DNA of 64,000 bases from Fluviicola chungangensis (GCF_007558725.1 NZ_VLPL01000009.1:108597-172596); one strand, 5' to 3'; shown: positions 44,314-53,516, counted from the first letter of the stretch. Made by a program: numbers and translations. The notes: generated from the letters alone by a model not told the origin.

Positions 44314-45324
44314 CTAAAGAATATTCACTTCGCGCTCCAATGTCACTCCGAATTTGGACTGGATATCTTCAATAATCGCGGTTGACAAATCGTAAATTTC
44401 ACGACCACTTGCTCCTCCGTAGTTCACAAGTACCAAAGCCTGTTTTTCGTGAACACCACAGTTTCCAATGCGCTTTCCTTTCCATCCGGCTTTTTCGATC
44501 AACCAACCGGCCGCCAGTTTTTCCTCTCCGGATTCCTGCGGGTAATGCGGGGCATCCGGGTAATTGCGCAACAACTCATCGAAAACTTCTTTTGAAACCA
44601 CGGGATTTTTGAAGAAACTTCCCGCATTGCCCAACACATTCGGATCCGGTAATTTACTTCTTCGGATATTCATGACAGCCTGGCTCACCGTATCCACCGT
44701 AACTTCATTCACACCCATCACTTCTATTTCGGATTGGATGGCACCATAGGTAGTATTGATCTTCGGATTTTTTGACAACTCGTAAGAAACCGAAACGATT
44801 ACGTATTGGTCTTTCAACGCTCTTTTGAACACACTTTCGCGGTATCCGAAACGGCATTCTTCCTTATTGAACGTACACATTTCCAACGTATCGATGCGCA
44901 GTGCTTCCAATGAAACAAAGGTATCTTTGATCTCTGCACCATAAGCTCCGATGTTCTGCATCGGACTTGCGCCGACACTTCCCGGGATCAAACTCATATT
45001 CTCTATTCCTCCCCATCCTTTTTCAACGGTGTAGCGCACAAAGGAATGCCATTCCACACCGGAACCTACTTTCAAAACTACGTGTGTTTCCGTTTCGTTC
45101 ACCAGTTCAATTCCTGAAATTTCATTTTTTAAAACAAAATAAGGCAAGTCCTTTGTCAACAAAACATTGCTTCCGCCACCCAGAATGAACAGGGGTATCT
45201 CTTTATCTCTGCTGCGCAACAGATCTTTCAATTCATCTACCGATCTGAAACGTCCGAATGATTTGGCTTTGACATCAATCCCAAAGGTATTGTAAGGTTT
45301 TAAAGAGATATTGTGTTCGATCAT
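44314..45324 (-). CDS. murB: UDP-N-acetylmuramate dehydrogenase (MurB, type I)
   Basis: 336 aa. MurB reduces UDP-GlcNAc-enolpyruvate to UDP-MurNAc with NADPH and FAD. Motifs are the start SLKPYNTFGIDVKAKSF, FAD-binding LFILGGGSNVLLTKD, GGIENMSLIPGSVGASPMQNIGAYG, CRFGYRESVFKR, and LGNAGSFFKNP with the catalytic Ser (Ser after AG). The length and the E. coli-like insertion point to type I. A -7 element sits 4 nt upstream of the ATG. Confidence 0.94.
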   Translation of the reverse strand: MIEHNISLKPYNTFGIDVKAKSFGRFRSVDELKDLLRSRDKEIPLFILGGGSNVLLTKDLPYFVLKNEISGIELVNETETHVVLKVGSGVEWHSFVRYTVEKGWGGIENMSLIPGSVGASPMQNIGAYGAEIKDTFVSLEALRIDTLEMCTFNKEECRFGYRESVFKRALKDQYVIVSVSYELSKNPKINTTYGAIQSEIEVMGVNEVTVDTVSQAVMNIRRSKLPDPNVLGNAGSFFKNPVVSKEVFDELLRNYPDAPHYPQESGEEKLAAGWLIEKAGWKGKRIGNCGVHEKQALVLVNYGGASGREIYDLSTAIIEDIQSKFGVTLEREVNIL

Positions 45325-45328
45325 GGTG

Positions 45329-45336
45329 CAAAATTA
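45329..45336 (-). promoter_or_regulatory. -7 element 4 nt from the murB start codon
   Basis: Minus-strand TAATTTTG, then CACC, then ATG at 45324. The spacing predicts a leaderless mRNA. No -33 TTG at the normal distance. Confidence 0.55.
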
Positions 45337-45358
45337 ATTGAATGGAGAATGTAAAATG

Positions 45359-45414
45359 TATAATTGAAAAGAAAAAGGTAGCTCCGATTTCACGTAACCA
45401 CCTTTTCAATTATA
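45359..45414. repeat. Long inverted repeat between sppA and murB
   Basis: TATAATTGAAAAG (45359-45371) and CTTTTCAATTATA (45402-45414) form a perfect 13-bp stem; inside it GGTA and TAACC segments can extend the pairing. It follows the sppA stop on the minus strand and lies just before the murB promoter, so it could end sppA transcripts. Confidence 0.5.
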
Positions 45415-45431
45415 ACATGATCAATTTTCAA

Positions 45432-47216
45432 TTAGTGAAGATCGATCTCGTAGGGCATTCTCATTTGAATTCCGGTATATGATTCCAATTTCATCAGGCG
45501 TTTTGTCAGGTCATCAATTACTTTCGGAATAGCATTTTGTTTGATCTTCAACGATTCCTCGTCTCCATCTGACAACTGGTCCAACAAATCTTCAATCGGA
45601 TCTTCTTTTACTTTCGGGTAGTACTGAACACGCGCGTCTTTGATTTTCGCTTCCTTGATCGCATAAGCCAATGCATCGTTTACTCCACCCAATTTATCAA
45701 CCAACCCGATCTTCAGGGCATCCGCTCCTGTCCACACCCTTCCGCGGGCAATTTTGTGCACCTGTGCCACTGTCAAACCTCTTCCGTCAGCTACACGTTT
45801 TTTGAATTGAGTGTAGATCTGGTCCACTTCTGTCTGAATCAAAGACACTTCTTCCGGAGTTAGTTTTCTGTTTGTAGACAATACACTGTGCTTATTGGTT
45901 TGAACACGATCGAAGGTCAGTCCCAATTTATTTTCCAGAAAAGCCCCCGTATAAGGAATTACTCCGAAAACACCGATTGAACCCGTAATGGTTGTTGGTT
46001 CCGCAAAGATCGTTGATGCAGGTGTAGAAATATAATAACCACCTGAAGCCGCAACATCTCCCATAGAAACGATTACCTTTTTCTTTTTGGTTGTCAGGGA
46101 AACTTCTCGCCAGATTTCTTCCGAAGCAAGCGCACTTCCTCCCGGACTGTTCACTCTGAAAACCACTACTTTAATTTTATCGTTGTTGCGCACTTCTCTG
46201 AAATATTTACACACCTTATGGGATGTCATTTCATCTCCGTCAACAGTAATAGCACCTTCTGCTACAATCACAGCAACATTCGCTGTCGCCGTTTCATTGT
46301 CATAAGCCAGTTGTTTGTTCTTGAATCCTTTTGCAGCATATTCCTCAAAAGTCATGATGTTCTTCAAATCTTTCAATTTGGACTTTTTCAGAATAATATC
46401 TTCTACTTCGTCGCGGTATTTCATCGCATCAATTAATTTGAACTTCACCGCATCATCCACCCGTTGAATTTTTGCGTTTTCTGCAATATCATTCAATTGA
46501 GCAACCGTTAGCTTGCGGTCAGCAGCAATCTGGGACCGGATATCACTCCAGATCGAAGCCATGTAGCGCTGGGTTTGCAAACGACTTGAATCGCTCATAT
46601 CTGTTCTGAAGTATGGCTCCACAGCACTTTTAAAATCATTGTCGGAACCGCGAATTACCTGCATTTCGATCCCTAATTTATCGAAAGTGTTTTTGAAGAA
46701 CATTAACTCTCCCCCCAAACCAATAAATTCCATCGCGGAAGTGGAGAAGCCATACACTTCATCCGAAACAGAACTGATGTAGTACTGTTTTTGGGTAATG
46801 ACTTCCCCATTCAGGTAAGCCACCAGGAATTTTCCGGATTTTTTAAAGTCTTTGAGTGCATTGCGAATTTCCATCGCGGTAGCATACCCACACTGAACGT
46901 TCCCCAACTCCAAATAAATTCCTTTTACATGCTTGTCTGCTTTGGCCTTTTCCAAACCGGTCAAAATATCAGCCAATCCGTTCGTTTTATCCATTTTAAA
47001 ACTGGAAGGATTCAATTTGGAAGAACTTCGTTCACCGATCGCTCCGCTGAGGGTCATGTGCAAAACACTCGGATCCTTCGCTTTCGGTTCTTCACCGAGC
47101 ACAGACCCGAAAATAATGATCCAAAAAATCCATCCGAAAACGGATAAGATCATGGAAGCCAGTAAGGATGGCCAAAAAATGCGCCAAAAAGAAACTTTAA
47201 CTGTAGACGTTGACAT
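45432..47216 (-). CDS. sppA: Signal peptide peptidase SppA, 67-kDa type
   Basis: 594 aa. One N-terminal membrane helix (FWRIFWPSLLASMILSVFGWIFWIII) anchors two tandem S49 domains facing the periplasm. The catalytic Lys is in the N-terminal domain (DNDFKSAVEPYFRTDMS) and the Ser in the C-terminal domain (SMGDVAASGGYYISTPAS). Further motifs are VFRVNSPGGSALASE and TITGSIGVFGV. SppA digests leftover signal peptides in the inner membrane. Length is right for the full two-domain form. Confidence 0.93.
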   Translation of the reverse strand: MSTSTVKVSFWRIFWPSLLASMILSVFGWIFWIIIFGSVLGEEPKAKDPSVLHMTLSGAIGERSSSKLNPSSFKMDKTNGLADILTGLEKAKADKHVKGIYLELGNVQCGYATAMEIRNALKDFKKSGKFLVAYLNGEVITQKQYYISSVSDEVYGFSTSAMEFIGLGGELMFFKNTFDKLGIEMQVIRGSDNDFKSAVEPYFRTDMSDSSRLQTQRYMASIWSDIRSQIAADRKLTVAQLNDIAENAKIQRVDDAVKFKLIDAMKYRDEVEDIILKKSKLKDLKNIMTFEEYAAKGFKNKQLAYDNETATANVAVIVAEGAITVDGDEMTSHKVCKYFREVRNNDKIKVVVFRVNSPGGSALASEEIWREVSLTTKKKKVIVSMGDVAASGGYYISTPASTIFAEPTTITGSIGVFGVIPYTGAFLENKLGLTFDRVQTNKHSVLSTNRKLTPEEVSLIQTEVDQIYTQFKKRVADGRGLTVAQVHKIARGRVWTGADALKIGLVDKLGGVNDALAYAIKEAKIKDARVQYYPKVKEDPIEDLLDQLSDGDEESLKIKQNAIPKVIDDLTKRLMKLESYTGIQMRMPYEIDLH

Positions 47217-47233
47217 AGAATATAACTTTGGAA

Positions 47234-47241
47234 CAAATATA
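47234..47241 (-). promoter_or_regulatory. -7 element of sppA
   Basis: Minus-strand TATATTTG, 17 nt before ATG 47216. On the plus strand TAACTTTG (47223-47230) could likewise serve folK. Confidence 0.45.
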
Positions 47242-47319
47242 CACCCAAAAAAAAAAGTCGTTTCACCATTAATGATGTAAGTTATCTTTACTCCATCAAA
47301 AGGACAAATATTGATTTGA

Positions 47320-47856
47320 ATGGTAAGTCAGGAAAAAGCCGGTTACAACGAATACATTTATATTGGTGTCGGTACCAATTTAGGGAATCGCCTGGAGCAC
47401 ATAAAACAGGCGGCAAAGGAACTTCAGAGCCTGGGAATCCGCATTTTACGGACATCTTCCATTTACGAAACCCAGGCATGGGGGTTTGAATCCGATGAAT
47501 TATTCTTAAACACTGTATTTGAGTGTGTTAGCTCAATGAAACCATTGAATTGTTTAAAAGCCCTTCAATTTGTGGAAAAAAAAATGGGGCGAAAAAAGCA
47601 TTTGGATAGCGGATACGAATCCCGGATTATAGACCTCGACATCCTCCTGTTTAAAGATCAACGAATTCAATTGCCTGAGTTAACAATTCCACACCTCTAT
47701 ATTACTGAAAGACAGTTTGTAATCACCCCGATGCATGAACTAACGGGTTCGTTTTTCTTTCATTCGCTTTCTGTCAGTTTTGAAGAACTAAAAAGCAAAT
47801 TCGAAAACCCGGATTTTCCATTCGTCGTTTATAATCCGCCACTTGTCAATGAATAA
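47320..47856 (+). CDS. folK: HPPK: 2-amino-4-hydroxy-6-hydroxymethyldihydropteridine diphosphokinase
   Basis: 178 aa. FolK transfers pyrophosphate from ATP to the pterin in folate synthesis. Motifs are YIGVGTNLGNRLEHI at the N-terminus, SSIYETQAWGFES, FLNTVFE and the signature SRIIDLDILLFKDQRI with its metal-binding DLD, then LTIPHLYITERQFVITPM. Length is slightly above the E. coli enzyme because of a C-terminal extension. It is divergent from sppA and not near folC, which lies at 14.6 kb. Confidence 0.93.
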   Translation: MVSQEKAGYNEYIYIGVGTNLGNRLEHIKQAAKELQSLGIRILRTSSIYETQAWGFESDELFLNTVFECVSSMKPLNCLKALQFVEKKMGRKKHLDSGYESRIIDLDILLFKDQRIQLPELTIPHLYITERQFVITPMHELTGSFFFHSLSVSFEELKSKFENPDFPFVVYNPPLVNE

Positions 47857-47938
47857 ATACAGATTAATCTTTCACAGGTTAAAAAATAATGTTTATTATT
47901 GCAAGGAATTTTATTAAGGTAGTAACTAACAATTGAAT

Positions 47939-49639
47939 ATGAGAAAGCAAAGTATCAAAGGATTAGCTTTTATCGCTGTAACTGGTTCGCTTGTTTCAAG
48001 TTGTGATCTTTTAAAGGATCTGGATTACACAGTAACTCCAAGCCCTCTTGAGATGCACGCTGACAGTGTACGCGTAAAAATTGATGTTAAATTCCCAGAG
48101 AAAGGAATTAAGAAAAAAGCATACGCTGAAATCACTCCGAAATTAGCCGGAACACCATTGAAAACGGTAACCGTTCAGGGAGAGAAAGCAACAGCGAATG
48201 GTACAGTAATTCAGTACAAACCAGGTGGAACAATGACATACACAGATGTTATCCCGTACAAGCCTGAGTTCGAGTACACAGAGTTAATCGTAACTGGTAA
48301 AGTATTCAAGGGAGGAAAAGAAAAAGCAGGTCAGTTTGAAGATAAAGAAATCGCAAAAGGGACTATTATCACTCCTTACTTAGTGAACAAAAATTTCAAA
48401 TGTATTTATGCGAAAGACGAATTCAAGCGTGTAAACGAGAAAACGTCTATGGCTCAGATCAACTACCTGAAAGGGAAGCATGATGTGCGTAAAACGGAAT
48501 ACAAAGATACGGATATCGTGAATTTGGGAACTTGGTTGACTGCTGCTCAATCCAATCCGAAAATCAATATCAAGTCAATCAACATTACCGGTTTTGCATC
48601 TCCTGAAGGGGAAGTAGCGTTCAACGACAACTTGTCTACTGACCGTGCAAACTCAGGAAAAGCTGCAACTATGGAAGTTGCTAAAAAAGCTAAAAATGAG
48701 AAAGCTTCAGGCGAAATTTACAACCTGGCAGGACGTGGTGAGGACTTTGACGGGTTCAAAGTACAGTTAGCTAAAAACAATGCAATCAAGCAAGAAGATA
48801 AAGATTTGATCCTGCGCGTACTTCAAATGTATGCGGATCCGAATCAACGTGAGACTGAAATGAGAAACTTAGGTAAATCATTTACAGAATTAGACAAAAA
48901 CATCTTCCCGTTATTGCGTCGTGCTGAAATCAGTGTAGTTTACGATCTAACAGGATATTCCGATGAAGAATTGAAAGCAATCTCTACTTCAGATCCACAA
49001 AAATTGACATTGGAAGAGTTGTTGTTTACAGCTACTTTGACAGAAGATTTGAATGAGAAATTACGTTTGTACAAAGAAGCTGAGAAAAAGGATCCTTCTG
49101 ATTACCGTGCTGCAAACAACGTAGGTGTTGTATTGTACAACCAAGGTAAAGTTGCGGAAGCGAAGTCTCAATTCGAAAAAGCAAACGGCCTGAAAGACAA
49201 CGCTATCTCTAAAAACAACTTGGGAGCTGTTGCAGGAGTAAGCGGAGATCGTAAGAAAGCTGCTGAACTGTTTGGACAGGCTAACGGAGCTGGCGAAGAG
49301 GTAAATTACAACAAAGGTATCCTGGCGATCCAAAACGGTAAATACGCAGATGCAGTAAGTGCATTCGGTGGAACTGCTTCTTTCAACAAAGCATTGGCTC
49401 AATTGTTGAATGGTGATGCCGCTGCTGCGATCAGCACAATCGATAATTCAACAGACAAAGAGTCTGGTCAGGGATATTACCTGAAAGCAATTGCTGCTGC
49501 TCGTCAAAGTAAATTGACTGACGTGGTTAGCAACTTGAAAAGTGCAATCGCTAAAGACGCTGCATGGAAAGCTAAAGCTGCTAAGGATCGTGAGTTCCTG
49601 AAGTATGCTGAAGACGCTTCTATGTCTTTCATTAAGTAA
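47939..49639 (+). CDS. Lipoprotein with OmpA-like motif and TPRs
   Basis: 566 aa from ATG 47939 (a TTG at 47933 is less likely). The lipoprotein signal ends SLVSSC at about residue 22. A beta-rich N-terminal part is followed by INITGFASPEGEVAFNDNLSTDRANS, which resembles the SPEG...N..LS..RA motif of OmpA-like peptidoglycan-binding domains. The second half has TPR-like helices (YRAANNVGVVLYNQGKVAEAKSQFEKANGL, NKGILAIQNGKYADAVSAF). Codon use is unusually uniform and rich in preferred codons, as in highly expressed genes. I infer an abundant envelope protein. TATTATTG at 47894-47901 is a near-consensus -7 box. A strong terminator follows. Confidence 0.78.
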   Translation: MRKQSIKGLAFIAVTGSLVSSCDLLKDLDYTVTPSPLEMHADSVRVKIDVKFPEKGIKKKAYAEITPKLAGTPLKTVTVQGEKATANGTVIQYKPGGTMTYTDVIPYKPEFEYTELIVTGKVFKGGKEKAGQFEDKEIAKGTIITPYLVNKNFKCIYAKDEFKRVNEKTSMAQINYLKGKHDVRKTEYKDTDIVNLGTWLTAAQSNPKINIKSINITGFASPEGEVAFNDNLSTDRANSGKAATMEVAKKAKNEKASGEIYNLAGRGEDFDGFKVQLAKNNAIKQEDKDLILRVLQMYADPNQRETEMRNLGKSFTELDKNIFPLLRRAEISVVYDLTGYSDEELKAISTSDPQKLTLEELLFTATLTEDLNEKLRLYKEAEKKDPSDYRAANNVGVVLYNQGKVAEAKSQFEKANGLKDNAISKNNLGAVAGVSGDRKKAAELFGQANGAGEEVNYNKGILAIQNGKYADAVSAFGGTASFNKALAQLLNGDAAAAISTIDNSTDKESGQGYYLKAIAAARQSKLTDVVSNLKSAIAKDAAWKAKAAKDREFLKYAEDASMSFIK

Positions 49640-49659
49640 GAAATAACTTCTTATATATC

Positions 49660-49692
49660 AAAAGCCCTGATGTTCATCAGGGCTTTTTTATT
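49660..49692 (+). terminator. Strong terminator after the OmpA/TPR lipoprotein gene
   Basis: AAAAGCCCTGATG (49660-49672) pairs with CATCAGGGCTTTT (49675-49687), a perfect 13-bp inverted repeat, followed by T residues. Confidence 0.9.
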
Positions 49693-49719
49693 ACCTTTAA
49701 CTTACCAAAATCAGGATTT

Positions 49720-50370
49720 ATGAACTCCATCTTCCTTCGCGCCAAACACTGGCAATTATTCATTCCGCTTGTAGTGATTCCCTTCATTGCGATGATCATT
49801 TTTGTTATCATCATTGCTGCTATTACAGTAACCAACAGAAGACCTCCCAGCCCGGAAGATTTCATTTGGATCTCTTACTTTTTTCCTGTCATCGGCATAC
49901 TAAGCGGGTTTATTCAATTTGCCTGGTTCTGGAATGTCATTACCAAATTGAGTAAGCTTGTGAGTGATAAAGTCCGGTTTCCGATGACACGAATCAAGCT
50001 CTTCTTTTTTATTCCGGTCATCTATTTTTGCATCCTGCCTTTCTTTATCTCCTTTGCGGTAAAAACAACAACAACTTCCCATCAAAATATAGATGCCATC
50101 TTCGAACTCGTGCTATTCGGTATCCTTATTTTTATTCTTCATTTGTTCAGTATCTTCTGTATTTTGCACACCATCTACTTTTCGGCAAAAGTCGTTAAAT
50201 GCGTGGAAATGCAAACAAACGCGCGTTTCTCAAACTTTGTCGGGGATTTTTTCCTGATCTGGTTCTTTCCGGTAGGGGTTTGGTTTTTACAACCACGGAT
50301 TAATGCGCTTGCAGAAAAAGCAAGTAATTCCTTGAGTTCAACCGACGAAGAACTCGTTGATCGGTTTTAA
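49720..50370 (+). CDS. Polytopic membrane protein of unknown function
   Basis: 216 aa with about five hydrophobic segments: LFIPLVVIPFIAMIIFVIIIAAI, WISYFFPVIGILSGFIQFAWFW, LFFFIPVIYFCILPFFISFAV, VLFGILIFILHLFSIFCILHTIYF and FLIWFFPVGVWFLQP. The C-terminal ~20 residues are hydrophilic. I do not recognise the family. It stands between the OmpA/TPR lipoprotein gene and the OmpA gene, which is convergent with it 3 bp away. TACCTTTA (49692-49699) is one base off a -7 box. Confidence 0.7.
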   Translation: MNSIFLRAKHWQLFIPLVVIPFIAMIIFVIIIAAITVTNRRPPSPEDFIWISYFFPVIGILSGFIQFAWFWNVITKLSKLVSDKVRFPMTRIKLFFFIPVIYFCILPFFISFAVKTTTTSHQNIDAIFELVLFGILIFILHLFSIFCILHTIYFSAKVVKCVEMQTNARFSNFVGDFFLIWFFPVGVWFLQPRINALAEKASNSLSSTDEELVDRF

Positions 50371-50373
50371 GAA

Positions 50374-51213
50374 CTAAATAAACTCAAAGTCCACTCTTCT
50401 GTTTAACTGCTTTCCTTCTTCAGATTTGTTGTCACTAACCGGGTTCTTTTCCCCTTTAAAGTCGATGACAATGCGATCGCGTTTCAATCCGGCTTTCACA
50501 AAAAAATCAATGATTGCCTGTGCCCGGCGCTCTGAAAGACCGATGTTGTATTGGTCCGATCCGTCCGCATCTGTATTACCGGTTACACGTACCCGCAAAT
50601 CCGAATGGCTGTTGATCACATATACGATCCGGTTCAAAAAAGCTTCATATTCCGGCCGGATATCCGCTTTGTCATAATCAAAATAGATCGGTTCAAACTG
50701 GAAGTTTTTCCGTTCCTGGTCACGGATTTCTCTCGACTTCCGCCCTTTTTTAATATCATCTAAAAAAATAGGACGCCAGGATTGTAATTCAATCACTGTT
50801 TTCTCTTTTGAAACCGTTTCGGACACTTTAAAGCAAACGAGTTTCCCACTGACTCCTCTACATTCCAGACTAAAGAATTTACCCTGTAAATAACCGGTCG
50901 AATCCACATAGGCCATTTCAAATTCCAGGGCACACCACCGGTTTCCGTAGAGATCCTTTTTCTTTACAATAGTGGACTGCTTGCCCTTGATCACCCCGTT
51001 TTTCGTTTCCGTTTTAAGCACACGGACCACGTATCCATCCTTTCCCGGAAGTTCTTCCCGGGTGATCGGTTCCTTTCCAAAATCAAAATAAATAATCGAT
51101 GCCTGATCCAATTTTTGTCCATCCCGAATCAATACACCTTTCCAAACTCCGGTAACCTGAGCATTGATTATAAATGAGATAAAGCTTGAAAAAAAGAAAA
51201 GTTGGTACTTCAT
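50374..51213 (-). CDS. OmpA-family outer-membrane/peptidoglycan-binding protein
   Basis: 279 aa. A signal peptide (LFFFSSFISFIINAQ) and a 160-residue beta-rich N-terminal part of unknown family precede an OmpA C-terminal domain: FEPIYFDYDKADIRPEYEAFLNRIV, VTGNTDADGSDQYNIGLSERRAQAIIDFFVKAGL and FKGEKNPVSDNKSEEGKQLNRRVDF. That domain binds peptidoglycan; key Asp and Arg (NRRVDF) residues are present. It may tether the outer membrane or a surface lattice to the wall. Confidence 0.87.
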   Translation of the reverse strand: MKYQLFFFSSFISFIINAQVTGVWKGVLIRDGQKLDQASIIYFDFGKEPITREELPGKDGYVVRVLKTETKNGVIKGKQSTIVKKKDLYGNRWCALEFEMAYVDSTGYLQGKFFSLECRGVSGKLVCFKVSETVSKEKTVIELQSWRPIFLDDIKKGRKSREIRDQERKNFQFEPIYFDYDKADIRPEYEAFLNRIVYVINSHSDLRVRVTGNTDADGSDQYNIGLSERRAQAIIDFFVKAGLKRDRIVIDFKGEKNPVSDNKSEEGKQLNRRVDFEFI

Positions 51214-51243
51214 GTTTACTTATTCGTTAATTTTAGAAAAAAG

Positions 51244-51274
51244 TTGCCTTTTAGGCAGACTTAGCTAATTTTTG
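51244..51274 (+). promoter_or_regulatory. Candidate promoter of the glutathione peroxidase gene
   Basis: TTG (51244-51246), 19-bp spacer, TAATTTTTG (51266-51274; one T longer than consensus), ATT, then ATG at 51278. The layout again places the start codon at the expected transcription start. Confidence 0.45.
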
Positions 51275-51277
51275 ATT

Positions 51278-51811
51278 ATGAAAGCAATACTATTTTCTTT
51301 ATTCGTACTTGTAAGCGTAATTGCTGCATCTCAAACGATCTATGATTTCAAAGTAACCGATATTGATGGAAAGGAATTCGACCTGGCATCCCTGAAAGGA
51401 AAAAAGGTCATGATTGTCAATACCGCTTCAAAATGTGGATTCACACCACAATACGAAGACCTGGAAAAACTCTATGAAATGTATAAAGATCAGAATTTTG
51501 TGATTATCGGCTTTCCATCCAATGATTTCATGTCCCAGGAACCGGGTTCGAATAGTGAGATCAAAGAGTTTTGTAAAAAGAATTACGGAGTAAGCTTCCC
51601 GATGATGAGTAAGATCGAAGTAAAAGGAAAGGGAATGCACCCATTATATCAATTCCTTACCGAGAAAAAACAAAACGGATATTCGGACAATTCCGTAAAA
51701 TGGAATTTTCAAAAATACCTGATCAACGAAGAGGGTAAATTGGTTAAGGTAATCGCTCCGGGAACAAATCCCATGTCAGAAGAGATTACTTCCTGGATCG
51801 CAAACAAATAA
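51278..51811 (+). CDS. Glutathione peroxidase-family thiol peroxidase
   Basis: 177 aa from ATG 51278. A signal peptide (MKAILFSLFVLVSVIAASQ) suggests periplasmic location. The fold signatures are NTASKCGFTPQYEDLEKLYEMYKDQNFVIIGFPSNDFMSQEPG, with peroxidatic Cys 53, and VKWNFQKYLINEEG with the conserved Trp and Asn. Most bacterial members use thioredoxin rather than glutathione. It lies 15 nt before the next gene, probably cotranscribed. Confidence 0.92.
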   Translation: MKAILFSLFVLVSVIAASQTIYDFKVTDIDGKEFDLASLKGKKVMIVNTASKCGFTPQYEDLEKLYEMYKDQNFVIIGFPSNDFMSQEPGSNSEIKEFCKKNYGVSFPMMSKIEVKGKGMHPLYQFLTEKKQNGYSDNSVKWNFQKYLINEEGKLVKVIAPGTNPMSEEITSWIANK

Positions 51812-51825
51812 ACAATCATATACAC

Positions 51826-53484
51826 ATGAAAATTAGAAACCTCGCTGCCTTAGCATTCATTGGCGCCACCTTTGCAAGCACGGTGTTAGCGCAAGATGAC
51901 AAAGTAACTACTTCAAAGGAATTTGAATACAAAGCCGGTGACCCTTATCCGGTTGTTGATGCTGCAATCAAAAGCTATTCATCAAGAGATGGTGGTGTTG
52001 TCTCCTTCAAAATGAACAGTCGTTCAGTGACTATTCAAAAGTTTTCCGGATCACCTTTAAACCAGGAATCCAGTAAGTTGTACGAAGATTTTCCAAACGG
52101 AACGGTTTACGAGGATGATATTGAAACTGAGGATTTTGTTTACCTGCTTTACTCTGTTTGGGACAAACCCAATAAGGTAGAACAACTTTACGTAAGAGCC
52201 ATCAACTTAAAAACCGGAGAATTCGAAAACGAAGGTGAAAGAATCATTGCTGTAGAAGGCAAAGTTACAGGTGGAGATGGAAACAAGTTCAAATTAGCAA
52301 CCTCTTTTGATAACTCTAAATTGTTGGTACGTTTCCGCAAGAAACCGGAATCACGCAATGATAAAGTAAACAAAGACGTCATTGGTTTGTACGTATTCGA
52401 TTCCAAGTCGATGAAACAACTTTGGGGTAAAGATGTTGAAATGCCTTACACGGAAGCACGCATGGACAACATCGATTACGCGGTAGGTTCAAACGGAGAT
52501 GTTTTCATTTTATCTGAAGTGATGAAAGAAGGTGAAACCAGAAAGTTTGACCGTGATGACAATCCTAATTTCGACAACCAGTTAATTGCAATTTCCGAAT
52601 CCGGAGTAGATGTAAATGCTTCAGAGATCGATGTTAAGGGAAAATTTGTTACTCAGGCAAGTTTCTTTGAAGGTAAAAACGACGCCCTGATGATCGCAGG
52701 TTTTTACGGAAACAAAAGAGGAATTCAAACAGACGGTATTTTCTACCTTTCATTAACAAAAGATGGTACACAGTCTGATTTCAAGAATTTCGAGATCCCA
52801 TTGGAATTGATCAAGCAATACATGTCTCAAAGAAGTCAGGAAAAACTGGAGAAAAAAGAAGACAAAGGGAAGGATTTGGGAATGACCAACATGGTATTAC
52901 GCGATATCCTGATCCACGACGACGGAAGTATTTTCTTTGCTGCTGAGAAATATTATGTAATCACAAGAACCGACACAAAGACAGGTAATACTACTTATGA
53001 TTACTATTTTGAAGAAATGTTGGCTGCTAAGATTGACAAAAACGGAGAGTTGGTTTATATGAAAAAACTTCCGAAAAGACAACACAGCAGCTCAAGCGGT
53101 TCCGGATTTGGATTCGTTAGTTTTAGTGGCTTCATTGGTGCAAACTTCTTTAGAAACAGCGAGTTGAGTTACAAATTAGTTCAATCGGATAACTACTACT
53201 ACATCATGTTCCTGGACAACGTAAAAAACATGATGTTGGACGAAAACAAAGTTCCGGCACGTCACGAACAGGGACGCGGAGGTTTCCTGACTGCTTACCA
53301 AATCAATAAAGAATCAGGCAGTGTGAAAAAACTCTCTATTTTGGATACCAGAGATGCTCAGGGATACGAACTATTCCAATTCTCGCCTAAACGAATTGTA
53401 GAGCTTGGTGATGATGAATTCGCAGTAGAATTCTACATCAAAAAGAAGCAGGATATTATGATCCGAATTAAAATTAAAGATTAA
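51826..53484 (+). CDS. Secreted protein of unknown function, conserved-looking beta-rich
   Basis: 552 aa with a signal peptide ending FASTVLAQ. The mature part is rich in beta strands (VYLLYSVWDKPNKVEQLYVRAINLKTGEFENEG, FKLATSFDNSKLLVRFRKKPE, DIDYAVGSNGDVFILSEVMKEG) with repeating patterns that recall a propeller, followed by a Gly/Ser stretch (SSSSGSGFGFVSFSGF) and a C-terminal strand-rich part ending MIRIKIKD. I do not recognise the family. Codon use looks like a highly expressed gene. It shares a transcript with the peroxidase gene. Confidence 0.7.
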   Translation: MKIRNLAALAFIGATFASTVLAQDDKVTTSKEFEYKAGDPYPVVDAAIKSYSSRDGGVVSFKMNSRSVTIQKFSGSPLNQESSKLYEDFPNGTVYEDDIETEDFVYLLYSVWDKPNKVEQLYVRAINLKTGEFENEGERIIAVEGKVTGGDGNKFKLATSFDNSKLLVRFRKKPESRNDKVNKDVIGLYVFDSKSMKQLWGKDVEMPYTEARMDNIDYAVGSNGDVFILSEVMKEGETRKFDRDDNPNFDNQLIAISESGVDVNASEIDVKGKFVTQASFFEGKNDALMIAGFYGNKRGIQTDGIFYLSLTKDGTQSDFKNFEIPLELIKQYMSQRSQEKLEKKEDKGKDLGMTNMVLRDILIHDDGSIFFAAEKYYVITRTDTKTGNTTYDYYFEEMLAAKIDKNGELVYMKKLPKRQHSSSSGSGFGFVSFSGFIGANFFRNSELSYKLVQSDNYYYIMFLDNVKNMMLDENKVPARHEQGRGGFLTAYQINKESGSVKKLSILDTRDAQGYELFQFSPKRIVELGDDEFAVEFYIKKKQDIMIRIKIKD

Positions 53485-53488
53485 GCAG

Positions 53489-53516
53489 AAAGCCCCGATT
53501 AAATCGGGGCTTTTTT
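53489..53516 (+). terminator. Terminator after the secreted-protein gene
   Basis: AAAGCCCCGAT (53489-53499) pairs with ATCGGGGCTTT (53503-53513), followed by T residues. Confidence 0.9.
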
